Positions 1-9,326 of a stretch of DNA of 64,000 nucleotides are shown here, in pieces. Each line of letters begins with the position of its first letter. Position 1 is the first letter of the stretch. The notes under the pieces are model-generated. The model was not told the DNA's origin. It made no database searches and saw only the letters and a program-made list of their open reading frames with translations. The DNA is from Anoxybacillus amylolyticus (lineage in GTDB: Bacteria > Bacillota > Bacilli > Bacillales > Anoxybacillaceae). A program made the translations under genes and the position numbers. The stretch covers positions 1,624,001 to 1,688,000 of the forward strand of contig NZ_CP015438.1 of assembly GCF_001634285.1 (NCBI RefSeq), given 5' to 3'.

Positions 1-863
1 CGCCAGATATTATTAAAGTCGCAAGTTTTCCAAATATATTACCTTCTTCTACCAATCCAACGAGACCTTACACAAAAAATACGCTAGATGAGCATTTAGA
101 TATGTTGATGGTTTGTCATCATTTAGATCCGTCTGTTCCTGAAGATATTGCTTTTGCCGATTCGCGCATTCGGAAAGAAACGATTGCGGCGGAAGATATT
201 CTCCATGATTTAGGCGTCTTTAGCATGATTAGCTCCGATTCACAAGCGATGGGACGCGTCGGAGAGGTAATTTTGCGAACGTGGCAAACGGCGGATAAGA
301 TGAAAAAGCAATTTGGAAAATTGCCTGAGGAGGAAGGAAGAGGCGATAATTTTCGCGTCAAACGTTACATCGCCAAATATACGATCAATCCAGCGATTAC
401 CCATGGGATTCATCAATACGTCGGATCGGTAGAAGTAGGCAAATTAGCTGATTTAGTCGTTTGGCATCCGGCATTTTTTGGTGTAAAACCGGAACTCGTT
501 TTAAAAGGTGGCATGATTGCCTATAGTGTAATGGGGGATCCAAACGCCAGCATTCCAACACCGCAGCCAGTCATATACCGGCCGATGTTTGCGAGCTATG
601 GAAAATCGTTATATAACACATCGATTACATTTGTATCGAAAGCAGCATTGGAGCTTGAAATTCCACAAAAATTGAATTTGCAAAAAATGATTCGACCGGT
701 AGAGAATATTCGTAGCTTATCTAAACATGACATGGTGCATAACAACGCGATGCCAAAGATTGAGGTCGATCCGCAAACGTACGAAGTGAAAGTGGATGGC
801 AAGCTTATTACATGTGAACCAGCTGAAATCGTTCCAATGGCACAACGATACTTTTTATTTTGA
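1..863 (+). CDS. ureC: Urease alpha subunit, C-terminal part (gene cut by window edge)
   Basis: This is the C-terminal half of the nickel-containing catalytic subunit of urease, which hydrolyses urea to ammonia and carbamate in the cytoplasm. The frame is open from base 3 and enters the window without a start, so the gene begins upstream; about 286 of the usual 570 or so residues are visible. The visible part has the mobile-flap segment CHHLDP, whose first histidine is the catalytic acid in known ureases, and the SSDSQAMGR stretch that holds a nickel-ligand aspartate. It ends in the usual aromatic tail YFLF. The accessory gene ureE follows 11 bases later, so this is the classical ureABCEFGD order with ureA and ureB outside the window. 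Confidence 0.97.
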   Translation, partial: PDIIKVASFPNILPSSTNPTRPYTKNTLDEHLDMLMVCHHLDPSVPEDIAFADSRIRKETIAAEDILHDLGVFSMISSDSQAMGRVGEVILRTWQTADKMKKQFGKLPEEEGRGDNFRVKRYIAKYTINPAITHGIHQYVGSVEVGKLADLVVWHPAFFGVKPELVLKGGMIAYSVMGDPNASIPTPQPVIYRPMFASYGKSLYNTSITFVSKAALELEIPQKLNLQKMIRPVENIRSLSKHDMVHNNAMPKIEVDPQTYEVKVDGKLITCEPAEIVPMAQRYFLF

Positions 864-874
864 GGGGGTCAAAC

Positions 875-1324
875 ATGATTGTTGAAAAAATTATTGGAAA
901 TATCCGAACATTAGATCATTTCCCGCCACACACGGAACGTGTATATATGAATAGTGATGATTTAGTGAAACGGATTCAACGAGTGGTGACGGATCATGGA
1001 ACCGAAATAGGCATTCGTTTACAAGAGGCAAAGGAATTAACCGATGGCGATATTTTATTCATGGATGAGAAAAACATGATCGTTGTCAGCGTTCTTCCTG
1101 ATGACTTGTTGGTCATTCGCCCGACATCGATCAAGCAGATGGGGGAAATTGCGCATCAGCTTGGGAACCGCCATTTGCCTGCACAATTCGAAGGAGAAGA
1201 AATGCTCGTTCAGTACGACTACCTAGTAGAGGAGCTTTTAAAACAGCTACATATTCCGTATCAACGGGAAAAGCGAAAAGTAAAGCAAGCATTTCGCCAT
1301 ATAGGACATAGCCATGCTGGATAA
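875..1324 (+). CDS. ureE: Urease accessory protein UreE (nickel chaperone)
   Basis: UreE binds nickel and delivers it to the urease activation complex in the cytoplasm. The ATG at 875 is chosen because GAGGGGGT lies just upstream and the result (149 residues) matches the family; an upstream in-frame start at 860 would overlap the ribosome binding site. The protein has the N-terminal peptide-binding fold followed by the metal-binding domain. The C-terminus is short and only modestly histidine-rich (GHSHAG), unlike the long His tails of some UreE proteins. The last 11 bases overlap ureF, which suggests translational coupling. Confidence 0.93.
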   Translation: MIVEKIIGNIRTLDHFPPHTERVYMNSDDLVKRIQRVVTDHGTEIGIRLQEAKELTDGDILFMDEKNMIVVSVLPDDLLVIRPTSIKQMGEIAHQLGNRHLPAQFEGEEMLVQYDYLVEELLKQLHIPYQREKRKVKQAFRHIGHSHAG

Positions 1325-1988
1325 GCTATTGCCTTTATTGCAACTATGCGATTCCAATTTTCCTTCTGGAGCATTTTCGCACTCCTTTGGATTTGAAACG
1401 TACATTTACAACGAAAAAATCAACAACGAGAAAACGTTCCGTGAGGCGCTTTGTGCTTATATTCGAACGCAATTAACGTATATAGACGGCTTGGCATGCC
1501 GCTTAACGTATGATTTTTTACAGAAACAATCAAAAGACGATGTATGGCGGTTAAATGAAATATTGGCTGCGCTTTGTTTGGCGAGAGAAACGAGAGAAGG
1601 AACACGAATGATCGGGGAACGAATGTGGAAGCTTTGCCGTGAAATTTATCCTTTTGAGATATGGAACGATGATAAAGAAAAGCGAGATTACATTCATCCA
1701 GCCATTGTGTTTGCGATTGTATGTGATCATTTAAAAATCCCGAAAGATATAACGGTTTTATCGTATTTATATACATCTGTCCAAACGCTTGTTCAAAATG
1801 CGGTTCGCGGCATTCCGCTCGGTCAAACCGACGGGCAAAAGCTGCTCGTTTTTGTCCAACCTTATCTAGTTGAAGCGGTTCAAACCATTGATGCTTTAAC
1901 CGAAGAAGATTTAGGGGCTGTAACGCCGGGGCTGGAAATTGCCCAAATGCAGCATGAGCAGCTTTCCGTCCGCTTATTTATGTCTTAA
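1314..1988 (+). CDS. ureF: Urease accessory protein UreF
   Basis: UreF is the all-helical accessory protein that joins UreD and UreG on apo-urease and gates activation by the UreG GTPase. The 224-residue length is normal. The N-terminal [12 protein letters not shown] stretch (about residues 14-25) is the family hallmark, and a conserved [11 protein letters not shown] segment lies near residue 163. The gene overlaps ureE by 11 bases and is followed 26 bases later by ureG with its own ribosome binding site (AAAAAGGAG). No defects are seen. Confidence 0.93.
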   Translation: MLDKLLPLLQLCDSNFPSGAFSHSFGFETYIYNEKINNEKTFREALCAYIRTQLTYIDGLACRLTYDFLQKQSKDDVWRLNEILAALCLARETREGTRMIGERMWKLCREIYPFEIWNDDKEKRDYIHPAIVFAIVCDHLKIPKDITVLSYLYTSVQTLVQNAVRGIPLGQTDGQKLLVFVQPYLVEAVQTIDALTEEDLGAVTPGLEIAQMQHEQLSVRLFMS

Positions 1989-2014
1989 TGTTAAAAAAGG
2001 AGATGGAATAAAAG

Positions 2015-2629
2015 ATGGAACCAGTAAGAATTGGAATTGGAGGCCCGGTTGGTGCCGGAAAAACGATGCTTGTTGAAAAGCTGACGAGGGCGATGCATCG
2101 TGAGTTCAGCATCGCCGTTGTAACGAATGATATATACACAAAGGAAGATGCGCAGTTTTTAGTGAAACATAGCGTATTGCCGGAAGAGCGGATTATCGGG
2201 GTGGAAACAGGGGGATGCCCGCATACCGCCATTCGTGAAGATGCTTCGATGAATTTTGCGGCAATTGATGAGTTGAAAAGGCGACATCCGGATGTTGAGA
2301 TTATTTTTATTGAGAGTGGCGGCGATAATTTGGCCGCTACGTTCAGCCCGGAGCTCGTTGACTTTTCGATTTATGTCATCGATGTGGCGCAAGGAGAAAA
2401 AATCCCGCGTAAAGGCGGACAAGGAATGATTAAATCCGATCTATTAGTGATTAATAAAATTGATCTTGCCCCTTATGTCGGGGCTAGTTTAGAAGTGATG
2501 GAAAGAGATGCAAAAGCGGCACGTGGAACGAAACCAGTTATTTTTACAAATTTGAAGGAAGAAATTGGATTGGATGAAGTGGTCGAATGGATGAAAAAAC
2601 AAGTATTATTGGTAGGGTTAGAGGAATGA
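2015..2629 (+). CDS. ureG: Urease accessory GTPase UreG
   Basis: UreG is the SIMIBI-class GTPase that powers nickel insertion into urease. The P-loop GGPVGAGKT is at residues 8-16. The metal-binding GCPH motif lies near residue 66 within [15 protein letters not shown], and the NKID guanine-specificity motif is near residue 145. Length (204 residues) is standard. A ribosome binding site AAAAAGGAGATGG precedes the ATG. Its stop codon overlaps the likely ATG of ureD (ATGA at 2626-2629), so the two are translationally coupled. Confidence 0.96.
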   Translation: MEPVRIGIGGPVGAGKTMLVEKLTRAMHREFSIAVVTNDIYTKEDAQFLVKHSVLPEERIIGVETGGCPHTAIREDASMNFAAIDELKRRHPDVEIIFIESGGDNLAATFSPELVDFSIYVIDVAQGEKIPRKGGQGMIKSDLLVINKIDLAPYVGASLEVMERDAKAARGTKPVIFTNLKEEIGLDEVVEWMKKQVLLVGLEE

Positions 2630-3442
2630 ACTGGTCGGGCTTGTTGCAATGTACGGCCGCGGAGAAAAATGGCCGTACGATTGTTTCTGATTGCTATTAT
2701 GAAGGGGCTTTTAAGCTAGCCCGGCCCATCTATCTTCACCCTTCCCAGCCAACGATTTATTTGATGCATGTAGGAGGAGGGTATGTCGACGGAGACCGAT
2801 ATAAGACGGAGATCTCTTTGCAAAAACAAGCAAGGATGATTGTGACAACGCAGTCGGCAACGAAAATTTATAAGACGGTGAAGACGCCGGTAGAACAATA
2901 TACATTGTTTTCCCTTGATGATCAAAGCGTGCTCGAATTTTTCCCTGATCCGGTTATCGCTTATGAAAAAGCGAAATTTTATCAAGAGACGACTGTGTAT
3001 ATGAAAGAAAGCGCGACGTTTATATATGGAGACATTATAACGCCTGGATGGTCAGAAAGCGGCGAGTTGTTTCGCTACGATTGGATTCGTTCGAAACTAA
3101 AGATCTATTATGAAGGTCATTTAAAGTTATTCGATCACCTTTATTTAGAACCAAGTAAAGGAATTACTGACATTTTTCAAATGGAAAGTTATACTTATAT
3201 TGGATCTCTTTTTGTCGTTAGTCCTTTGATCACAAAGGATGTTCTTAAAAAAATTTGAAAAGATTGCAGCGCATTTCCCTAACGAAGCCCATTTCGGATG
3301 GTCCACTCCGATCGTTCCGGGGCTTGTTGTTCGTATTTTAGCCCGCGAAACGTACATCATTGAGGCTATTTTTCAACTTATCCACCAATTGATTCGGGGG
3401 GAATGTTTTCAGGAAGGACCGATTTTTTTAAGGAAGTACTAA
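2626..3442 (+). pseudogene. ureD: Urease accessory protein UreD, frameshifted in a 7-A tract
   Basis: UreD (called UreH in some species) is the scaffold for the UreF-UreG activation complex. The first frame runs from about 2626 to a TGA at 3256-3258 and has typical UreD features: ARPIYL, GGGYVDGD, TTQSATKIYKT. The C-terminal part (GWSTPIVPGLVVRIL ... LRKY) is in the next frame and ends at 3442. The frames meet at seven A residues (3247-3253); deleting one A restores a continuous protein of about 272 residues, the normal UreD length. The shift may be a real mutation, a sequencing error, or a site corrected by transcriptional slippage. The rest of the operon looks intact. The ATG at 2626 overlaps the ureG stop; an earlier start at 2587 is less likely. 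Confidence 0.88.
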
Positions 3443-3465
3443 AAAGAGAAGGGGTTGAAACATTA

Positions 3466-4092
3466 GTGAGCACCGTATGGCCGACATTGTTTTTTGGATT
3501 TGTTTTAGGTCTCAAACATGCCACAGAGCCAGACCATGTCATTGCTGTATCAACGATTGCCAGTCGAACGAAGAAGCTTTCGCTTTCGTCGCTCGCAGGG
3601 ATTTTTTGGGGAATTGGCCACACCGCAACATTATTTGTTGTGGGGATGATCGTGATCGGGCTGGAACAACAAATACCGGAAACCGCAGCGATGTGGCTGG
3701 AACTAGCGGTTGGAGTGATGATCGTCGTTTTAGGGATTACGAGTTTTCGGTCATCGAATGTTGTTTCTAGTCAAAAGGAAGTAAGCATAACCCATCTTCA
3801 TGTGAAATCGACAGTGATTGGTATTGTTCACGGGTTAGCCGGCAGCGCCGGAATGGTGCTTTTGACGTTAACGACTGTCGATACACGGTTGCAAGCGATA
3901 TTATTTATATTGATATTCGGCGTCGGAACGATTATGGGAATGATGTTATTTACGACATTTCTCGGTTTACCATTTATTTGGATGAAACATAAACAAATGG
4001 TTTACCAATTCACCATTAAAGCCGTTTCGTTGATTAGTATCGCATATGGTTTATATTACATATATCATATAAGTAGTGAAATCATTGTTTAA
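3466..4092 (+). CDS. Nickel/cobalt permease of the UreH/HoxN type
   Basis: This is a membrane permease that probably imports nickel for the urease. Near the N-terminus it has the HATEPDH motif, which fits the HX4DH signature of nickel/cobalt transporters in the second membrane helix. About six hydrophobic segments follow, with a second conserved stretch VHGLAGSAGM. I chose GTG at 3466 (208 residues) because AGAAGGGG lies just upstream and the earlier ATG at 3403 would lie inside the ureD tail. Its place directly behind ureD supports the nickel role. In some Bacillaceae this gene is named ureH, a name also used for ureD, so I leave the symbol blank. Confidence 0.85.
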   Translation: MSTVWPTLFFGFVLGLKHATEPDHVIAVSTIASRTKKLSLSSLAGIFWGIGHTATLFVVGMIVIGLEQQIPETAAMWLELAVGVMIVVLGITSFRSSNVVSSQKEVSITHLHVKSTVIGIVHGLAGSAGMVLLTLTTVDTRLQAILFILIFGVGTIMGMMLFTTFLGLPFIWMKHKQMVYQFTIKAVSLISIAYGLYYIYHISSEIIV

Positions 4093-4485
4093 TATGATGT
4101 CTATCACAACGCCTTGAACCAAAATACCATCGTTCAAGACGAAGCGTATACGTACGATGGATTCGGCAATCGCAAGCAAATCATCAAAACGAAAGACGGA
4201 CTATCCACGACGATCACGGCCGATTATAATGCAGCGAATCAATTGACCCGTTTCGGCGATGAAACGATCACGTACGATGCGAACGGCAATCAGACCGAAG
4301 ATGGTGAGTACCAATATGAATGGAACGAAGCCGATCAGCTTGTCGCTATCACAAGAAAAGGCGAAAGCACGCCGTTTGTGACGTACAAATATGATGAAGA
4401 CCGCCGCCGCATTCAAAAGAACGTGAATGGCGTCGTGATGAACTACCACTACCAAGGCGACAGCCTCAACGTCGTACGAGTAAAA
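4093..4485 (+). pseudogene. YD-repeat (RHS/wall-associated) protein fragment
   Basis: Directly after the nickel permease stop there is an open frame without its own start that encodes several YD repeats, such as YTYDGFGNR, TYDANGNQ and YKYDEDRRR. These are typical of RHS or WapA-type cell-surface and polymorphic toxin proteins of well over 1000 residues. Only about 130 residues remain. The YD similarity ends near 4485; the frame then continues to 4599 as unrelated sequence. A further short frame (about 4561-4639) encodes SEEQLQKMYEQCK-like residues and looks like another remnant. There is no secretion signal or ribosome binding site. It is best read as debris of a larger gene left by rearrangement. 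Confidence 0.75.
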
Positions 4486-4672
4486 TGTTTGTGGGAGGAA
4501 GGTAAGCCCTCTTTTGGTTCAAGGGGGGTTCTTGAACTGAGGGAGGACGAGCATTTGCGACAAAAATTTTTCAGAGGAACAATTACAAAAAATGTATGAA
4601 CAATGTAAAAGTACTAAAAATATGGATCAAATGGTGTAACAAGGATATATGATGTAAAGATCAGTTATTGAA

Positions 4673-4703
4673 ACACTGTAGGCTTAAAACTACAGTGTTT
4701 TTT
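4673..4703 (+). terminator. Rho-independent terminator
   Basis: A nine-base stem ACACTGTAG/CTACAGTGT with an eight-base loop is followed by a T run. It closes the urease and YD-remnant region before the two-component genes. Confidence 0.85.
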
Positions 4704-4842
4704 CGTCTGCCTATTGTTTTATGATATTTGCAAGATAATATTAGTGTGTATTTTTAACTGTTACATAAAATCCATCGATTCTGCAAATTTATGTTGTAAA
4801 ATAAAAGCGCTAATAATGAGTTCTTATAAGGAAGGGACAAAC

Positions 4843-6243
4843 GTGCGAAAACTTTCGTTTAAGCTAGGGCTATTGTTTTTTGTCTTTGTGCTAGGAATCG
4901 AAACGGTGTTATTTGCGTCGTTATATGTGACACTTGTGAACGCAAGAATCAATGAAGAATTTGAGCAGTTGCTGGCAAGAGGGAACAATCACCGCGATGT
5001 ATTGGAAAAAAGCTATCACCCTTCTACGTTAGAACATGTCGTCATGATGGAGTCGGAAGCGGAGACGGATGTGGTCATTACAGATGCGAAAGGGAAGATT
5101 TTGTATTTTTCCGATCACATTTTGCCGTTTGCGAAAAAACTCATTCCGTCTGTCGATGTCCGCCACATTCCTCACAGCGGGATGGTCGTGCAAAACAACT
5201 GGAAAAAGGAGTCGTATATCGCCACCGCAAGCCCGATTCGGATGGACGGCAAGACAAGAGGATATGTATATATGTTTCAGCGGACGGCTTCCATTCAAAA
5301 CATGATTGATAAGCTAAAACATCATTTTCTAGTCGTAGGCATTCTTTCCGTCTTTTTGACCATTATGACGATTGCTTTTTTATCAAGAGTCATTACGATT
5401 CCGCTCATTCGGATGAAACAAGCGACCGAAAAACTGAGCAAGGGGGACTTTTCTGTCCGCCTGCAAGTAAAAGGAGAAGATGAGTTGGCACAGTTAGGAA
5501 AAGCGATTCAAACATTGGCAAGGGATTTAGAATACTTAAAAAAAGAAAGAAACGAATTTCTCGCCAGTATTTCTCATGAGCTTCGTACTCCGCTCACGTA
5601 CGTCAAAGGATATGCAGACATCGCGAGAAGGCCAACTATCGAGGAGGAAGAAAGAGCGAAATATTTGTCCATTATTTATGAAGAAGCAGAGCATATGCAA
5701 AAATTAGTGAAAGACTTGTTTGAGCTTGCGAAAATGGATCAACATTCGTTTCAAATCCAGAAAGAGCCAACTCCACTATGCCTTTTTTTGAAAAAAATAT
5801 ACGAGAAGATGTATCCTGCTTTTCAGACGAAAAATATGTCTCTTGTCTACCGCTGTGAGGAAAACATTACCGTCCATATCGATCAACAGCGGTTTGAACA
5901 AGTGATGATGAATCTTTTAGACAATGCGTTAAAATATTCTCATCAAGGTTCTACCGTTTCCATTGATGTAAGAATGGAGAAAAAGAACGTGATGATTATG
6001 ATTTCCGACGAAGGAATAGGAATTCCTGAAGCAGATTTGCCTTATGTTTTTGAACGATTTTACAGGGTGGATAAATCACGGTCGCGAACAGGCGGGGGCA
6101 CAGGGTTAGGTCTGTCGATTGCCAAAGAAATTGTCGAAGCGCACGGCGGTTCGATTTCCGCAACGAGCCAATTCGGAAAAGGGACAAACATGATCATTAC
6201 ATTGCCAAGGGGGGATGATGATGTATACGATTTTATTGGTTGA
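4843..6243 (+). CDS. Two-component sensor histidine kinase (HAMP type)
   Basis: This is a membrane sensor kinase that phosphorylates the response regulator encoded next. The first membrane segment is at about residues 8-28, an extracytoplasmic sensor region spans about 29-158, and the second segment is at about 159-182. A HAMP linker follows (to about 235), then the HisKA domain with SHELRTP (His near 245), and the ATPase domain with NLLDNALKYS (near 359), DEGIGIP and GGTGLGLS. GTG at 4843 is chosen for the AAGGAAGGG upstream and because membrane segment 1 starts right after it. The signal is not evident; the copper genes downstream make envelope metal or redox stress a reasonable guess. The 3' end overlaps the regulator gene by 29 bases. 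Confidence 0.9.
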   Translation: MRKLSFKLGLLFFVFVLGIETVLFASLYVTLVNARINEEFEQLLARGNNHRDVLEKSYHPSTLEHVVMMESEAETDVVITDAKGKILYFSDHILPFAKKLIPSVDVRHIPHSGMVVQNNWKKESYIATASPIRMDGKTRGYVYMFQRTASIQNMIDKLKHHFLVVGILSVFLTIMTIAFLSRVITIPLIRMKQATEKLSKGDFSVRLQVKGEDELAQLGKAIQTLARDLEYLKKERNEFLASISHELRTPLTYVKGYADIARRPTIEEEERAKYLSIIYEEAEHMQKLVKDLFELAKMDQHSFQIQKEPTPLCLFLKKIYEKMYPAFQTKNMSLVYRCEENITVHIDQQRFEQVMMNLLDNALKYSHQGSTVSIDVRMEKKNVMIMISDEGIGIPEADLPYVFERFYRVDKSRSRTGGGTGLGLSIAKEIVEAHGGSISATSQFGKGTNMIITLPRGDDDVYDFIG

Positions 6244-6895
6244 TGACGAAAAACGAATGTTAGATTTATTAGAGCTGTATCTTGCACCGAAAGGGTACCG
6301 TTGTGTCAAATGCGAGTCAGGAGTAGCGGCGATTCGCTATTTAGAAAATAATAAAGCAGACCTTGTGTTGCTGGATGTGATGATGCCAGAGATGGACGGA
6401 TGGGAAACGTGCAAACAAATAAGAGAGTTTTCGAATGTCCCAATTATTATGGTAACAGCAAGAGGGGAAACGACAGATGTTGTCCAAGGGTTGAAAATCG
6501 GAGCAGATGATTATATTACAAAACCATTTGACGAATCTGAGCTGCTCGCTCGGATCGAAGCGGTATTGCGCCGGTCTGTAGGAAAACAAGCGAAACTCGA
6601 GTTTCACGGCTTAGTTTGGGATGAGGCACAACATAAAGCCCAATATGCCGGGCACGATATTTTTCTCACGCCAAAAGAGTTTGCAATTTTAGGACTTTTT
6701 CTCAAAAATCCAAACCGAGTATTTAGCCGAGAGCAACTGATCGTGACATTATGGGGGTATAACGCCAATACAGAAGAACGGACAATTGATTCGCATGTGA
6801 AAAATATTCGCGAAAAGCTCCGTCAAGCTGGTTTTCCGATTGATCAGTTTTTGCAAACGGTTTGGGGAGTCGGATATAAATGGAAGAGCAAGTAA
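6215..6895 (+). CDS. OmpR-family response regulator
   Basis: This is a cytoplasmic transcription regulator with an N-terminal receiver domain. DDE acidic residues follow ILLV, the phosphoacceptor Asp is near residue 53 in LLDVMMP, and there are Thr in VTAR and Lys in TKPF. A C-terminal winged helix (about residues 130-226) ends in TVWGVGYKW, the usual OmpR/PhoB end. The start lies in a run of three ATG codons (6215, 6218, 6221) behind AGGGGGG inside the kinase gene, so the two are translationally coupled. The downstream membrane-protein gene overlaps its end by 16 bases. Confidence 0.93.
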   Translation: MMMYTILLVDDEKRMLDLLELYLAPKGYRCVKCESGVAAIRYLENNKADLVLLDVMMPEMDGWETCKQIREFSNVPIIMVTARGETTDVVQGLKIGADDYITKPFDESELLARIEAVLRRSVGKQAKLEFHGLVWDEAQHKAQYAGHDIFLTPKEFAILGLFLKNPNRVFSREQLIVTLWGYNANTEERTIDSHVKNIREKLRQAGFPIDQFLQTVWGVGYKWKSK

Positions 6896-7434
6896 TTGCT
6901 TTATTTCATACGTATCCATCGATCGCTTTTCTTCTCAGCATTGCGATCAATATCGCGATTAGTATTTTAGGCATTGTCCCGAGCGTCTTTCTTACGGCAG
7001 CTAACTTGGCGGTATTTGGTTTTTGGCAAGGCACGTTTTTATCGTTTATCGGAGAAGCAGTTGGTGCGATTGTGTCATTCTTGTTATATCGAAAAGGATT
7101 TCGCAAACTTTCGGAAACGAAATGGCTTTCCGATCCGAAAGTGAAACGTTTGCTTGAGGCAGAAGGGACAGAAGCCTTTTCTCTTGTTTTGTCTTTGCGT
7201 CTTCTTCCTTTTGTTCCGTCGGGGCTTGTGACGTTTGTGGCAGCGATTGGACGCATGTCACTCCTTCTTTTTCTGGTCGCCAGCTCGCTCGGAAAGCTGC
7301 CAGCACTTTTGTTAGAGGCATATTCGGTGTATCAAGTGATGAATGGGACATGGCAAGGGAAAGTGATACTGACGCTTGTATCTGCTTTTTTATTTATATT
7401 TACTTGGAAGAAAATCACTCGAAAAAAGGCTTAA
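6880..7434 (+). CDS. TVP38/TMEM64-family (SNARE-associated, DedA-related) membrane protein
   Basis: This is a polytopic membrane protein of 184 residues with about five hydrophobic segments. The central VPSGLVTFVAAIGRM region and the FGFWQGTFLSFIGEAVGA region are typical of the TVP38/TMEM64 family, which is related to DedA and implicated in lipid or membrane-potential homeostasis. Its start lies inside the response regulator gene (16-base overlap), so it is co-translated with the two-component system and may be its target or a modulator. The exact function is not known. Confidence 0.8.
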   Translation: MEEQVIALFHTYPSIAFLLSIAINIAISILGIVPSVFLTAANLAVFGFWQGTFLSFIGEAVGAIVSFLLYRKGFRKLSETKWLSDPKVKRLLEAEGTEAFSLVLSLRLLPFVPSGLVTFVAAIGRMSLLLFLVASSLGKLPALLLEAYSVYQVMNGTWQGKVILTLVSAFLFIFTWKKITRKKA

Positions 7435-7485
7435 ACGAATGAAAAAGAATGTGCGAAATCTAAATTATACAAAGGAGAGTTGACC

Positions 7486-8460
7486 ATGACAAAAATGACG
7501 AAAGCAATCATCATTACATCATCCATTCTTCTTCTAAGCGCTTGTTCATCATCCAACGAAAAAGAGCAAGCCTTTATTACAAGCAAAGAACAAGCAAAGT
7601 CGAATGTATCTGTTACCAATAATCCTTTCTTTAAAGAAAAAAAAGAAGGAAAGATCGAGCATTTACATGGAATCGGTTATGCAGGCAACCAACATGCGAT
7701 TTACTTTGCTACACATGAAGGTTTATTCGTTTACCAAAATAATAAGTGGTATGAAACGATTTCTAATAAGCATGATTATATGGGCTTTTCGGCTACAGAC
7801 GACGGCTTTTATTCATCAGGGCATCCGGAAGAAGGTTCATCTTTAGGAAATCCACTTGGTCTCGTGAAAAGTTTTGATAATGGACAAACATTGATGAATT
7901 TAGGATTTTATAAAGAATCTGATTTTCATTATATGACCGTTGGCTATAAAAGCCATACCATTTATGTTGTGAACCAAGAAGAAAACAAAACGCTCGGACA
8001 AGGGGTATTTTACAGTAAAGACGACGGGAAAACGTGGTCGCCAAGTCAATTGAACGGCTTGCCGCAAACTGCAGCGGGAACGATTGCTGCCCACCCAACG
8101 GATGAAAGTATGGTTGGAATTAGTACATCGGAAGGAATTTTTGTTTCAAGAGATAATGGGAATACGTTTGAACGGTTCACTCGAAAAATCAATACGACGA
8201 CGTTTGCGTTCCAAGAAAAATCCATTGTATTTGCAGCTGTAGAGAACGATAAGCCTATCCTAATCAAACAATCACTAGACACAAAACAAGAGGAAGTTCT
8301 TTCCGTTCCTGCATTGGACGAAAAAGATCATATCATGTATATCACTTCTAATCCAGCAAATGACAACGAAATAGTGATTGCGACGACGAACGGGGATATT
8401 TTCATGACAAAAAATAACGGTGCAATCTGGACAAAACTAGCATCGAAAGGGAAAATATAA
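7486..8460 (+). CDS. Lipoprotein with Asp-box (BNR) repeats, beta-propeller like
   Basis: This is an exported lipoprotein of 324 residues. The N-terminus is a signal peptide with a lipobox (LLSACSS, Cys near residue 20). Four or more Asp-box motifs (SxDxGxTW type) are visible: KSFDNGQTL, YSKDDGKTW, VSRDNGNTF and MTKNNGAIW. They point to a sialidase/sortilin-like beta-propeller; no glycosidase catalytic residues can be claimed. ATG at 7486 is chosen because AAAGGAG lies 8 bases upstream; the TTG at 7480 is too close to it. A strong terminator follows. Its place between a two-component system and copper genes suggests an envelope role, unproven. Confidence 0.75.
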   Translation: MTKMTKAIIITSSILLLSACSSSNEKEQAFITSKEQAKSNVSVTNNPFFKEKKEGKIEHLHGIGYAGNQHAIYFATHEGLFVYQNNKWYETISNKHDYMGFSATDDGFYSSGHPEEGSSLGNPLGLVKSFDNGQTLMNLGFYKESDFHYMTVGYKSHTIYVVNQEENKTLGQGVFYSKDDGKTWSPSQLNGLPQTAAGTIAAHPTDESMVGISTSEGIFVSRDNGNTFERFTRKINTTTFAFQEKSIVFAAVENDKPILIKQSLDTKQEEVLSVPALDEKDHIMYITSNPANDNEIVIATTNGDIFMTKNNGAIWTKLASKGKI

Positions 8461-8487
8461 AAAGACATGCGGGTGCATGTCTTTTTG
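8461..8487 (+). terminator. Rho-independent terminator
   Basis: The stem AAAGACATGC/GCATGTCTTT is followed by Ts, immediately after the lipoprotein stop codon. Confidence 0.9.
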
Positions 8488-8561
8488 CTTACTGAAAATA
8501 TATCGCTCCACAATTTCTGCAAAATTCACTGCTACAATGTATACATCAGATAAAGAAGAAG

Positions 8562-9302
8562 GTGAGAAGAAGGGTGTATTCGTTCTTGAGTCAAGTCAGT
8601 AACCTTCTAAGTCAACCGTTTCTCAATATGGCAAATAGCATGACAGCGATTCCTATTTTGTCAGCTTTCCTCCTTGGAATAGTGGGAGCGATGGCTCCGT
8701 GTCAACTCACTGGTAATTTAGGAGCGATCACATTATACAGTAATCAGTCTTTGCAAAAAGGAATGGCTTGGAAAGAGTTGCTTTTATTTATTTTCGGTAA
8801 AATCGTTGCTTTTTCCGGTTTAGGCTTGATTGTCTGGCTCATGGGGAAAGAGATTCAAAGTACGCTAACATTGTATTTTCCGTGGTTAAGAAAGCTCGTT
8901 GGTCCCATTCTCATTCTTGTAGGCTTATATTTGTTTGGGCTTTTTAAAATGTATTGGAACGTTACCTTGTTCAAAGTGCCTGAGAGATGGCGAAAAGGAA
9001 AAATCGGTTCGTTTTTCATGGGATTTGGCTTTTCATTAGCTTTTTGTCCAACGATGTTTGTGCTGTTTTTTGTCACTCTCATGCCTCTCGTCTATTCAAC
9101 GTCTTATGGGGTGCTATTACCGAGCATCTTTGCCGTTGGAACTTCTGTACCTGTTATTTTCTTTATCTTTGTCCTTTGGTACTTAGGATTTAGCGGCACT
9201 CTGATGAAAAAAGGAAGGCAGGTAGGGAGGATTGTTCAAAAAACAGCCGGAATCGTGATGGTTTTACTTGGTATATTAGATACGATCACTTATTGGTTTT
9301 AA
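8562..9302 (+). CDS. CcdA/DsbD-like membrane protein (sulfite exporter/cytochrome c biogenesis family)
   Basis: This is a membrane protein of up to 246 residues with six or so hydrophobic helices. It has two cysteine-containing membrane motifs, GAMAPCQL (about residue 47) and LAFCPTMFVLFF (about 165), in the positions of the CcdA/DsbD thiol pair that carries electrons across the membrane. Such proteins support disulfide reduction or metal loading outside the cell. The start is uncertain: GTG at 8562 lies directly on the AAGAAGG, and later GTG (8574), TTG or ATG codons are possible. The SHOCT gene follows after 24 bases and the Cu operon after that, so a role in copper protein maturation is plausible. 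Confidence 0.75.
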   Translation: MRRRVYSFLSQVSNLLSQPFLNMANSMTAIPILSAFLLGIVGAMAPCQLTGNLGAITLYSNQSLQKGMAWKELLLFIFGKIVAFSGLGLIVWLMGKEIQSTLTLYFPWLRKLVGPILILVGLYLFGLFKMYWNVTLFKVPERWRKGKIGSFFMGFGFSLAFCPTMFVLFFVTLMPLVYSTSYGVLLPSIFAVGTSVPVIFFIFVLWYLGFSGTLMKKGRQVGRIVQKTAGIVMVLLGILDTITYWF

Positions 9303-9326
9303 AGTTAGGAAAAGGAGGGAAACTCA

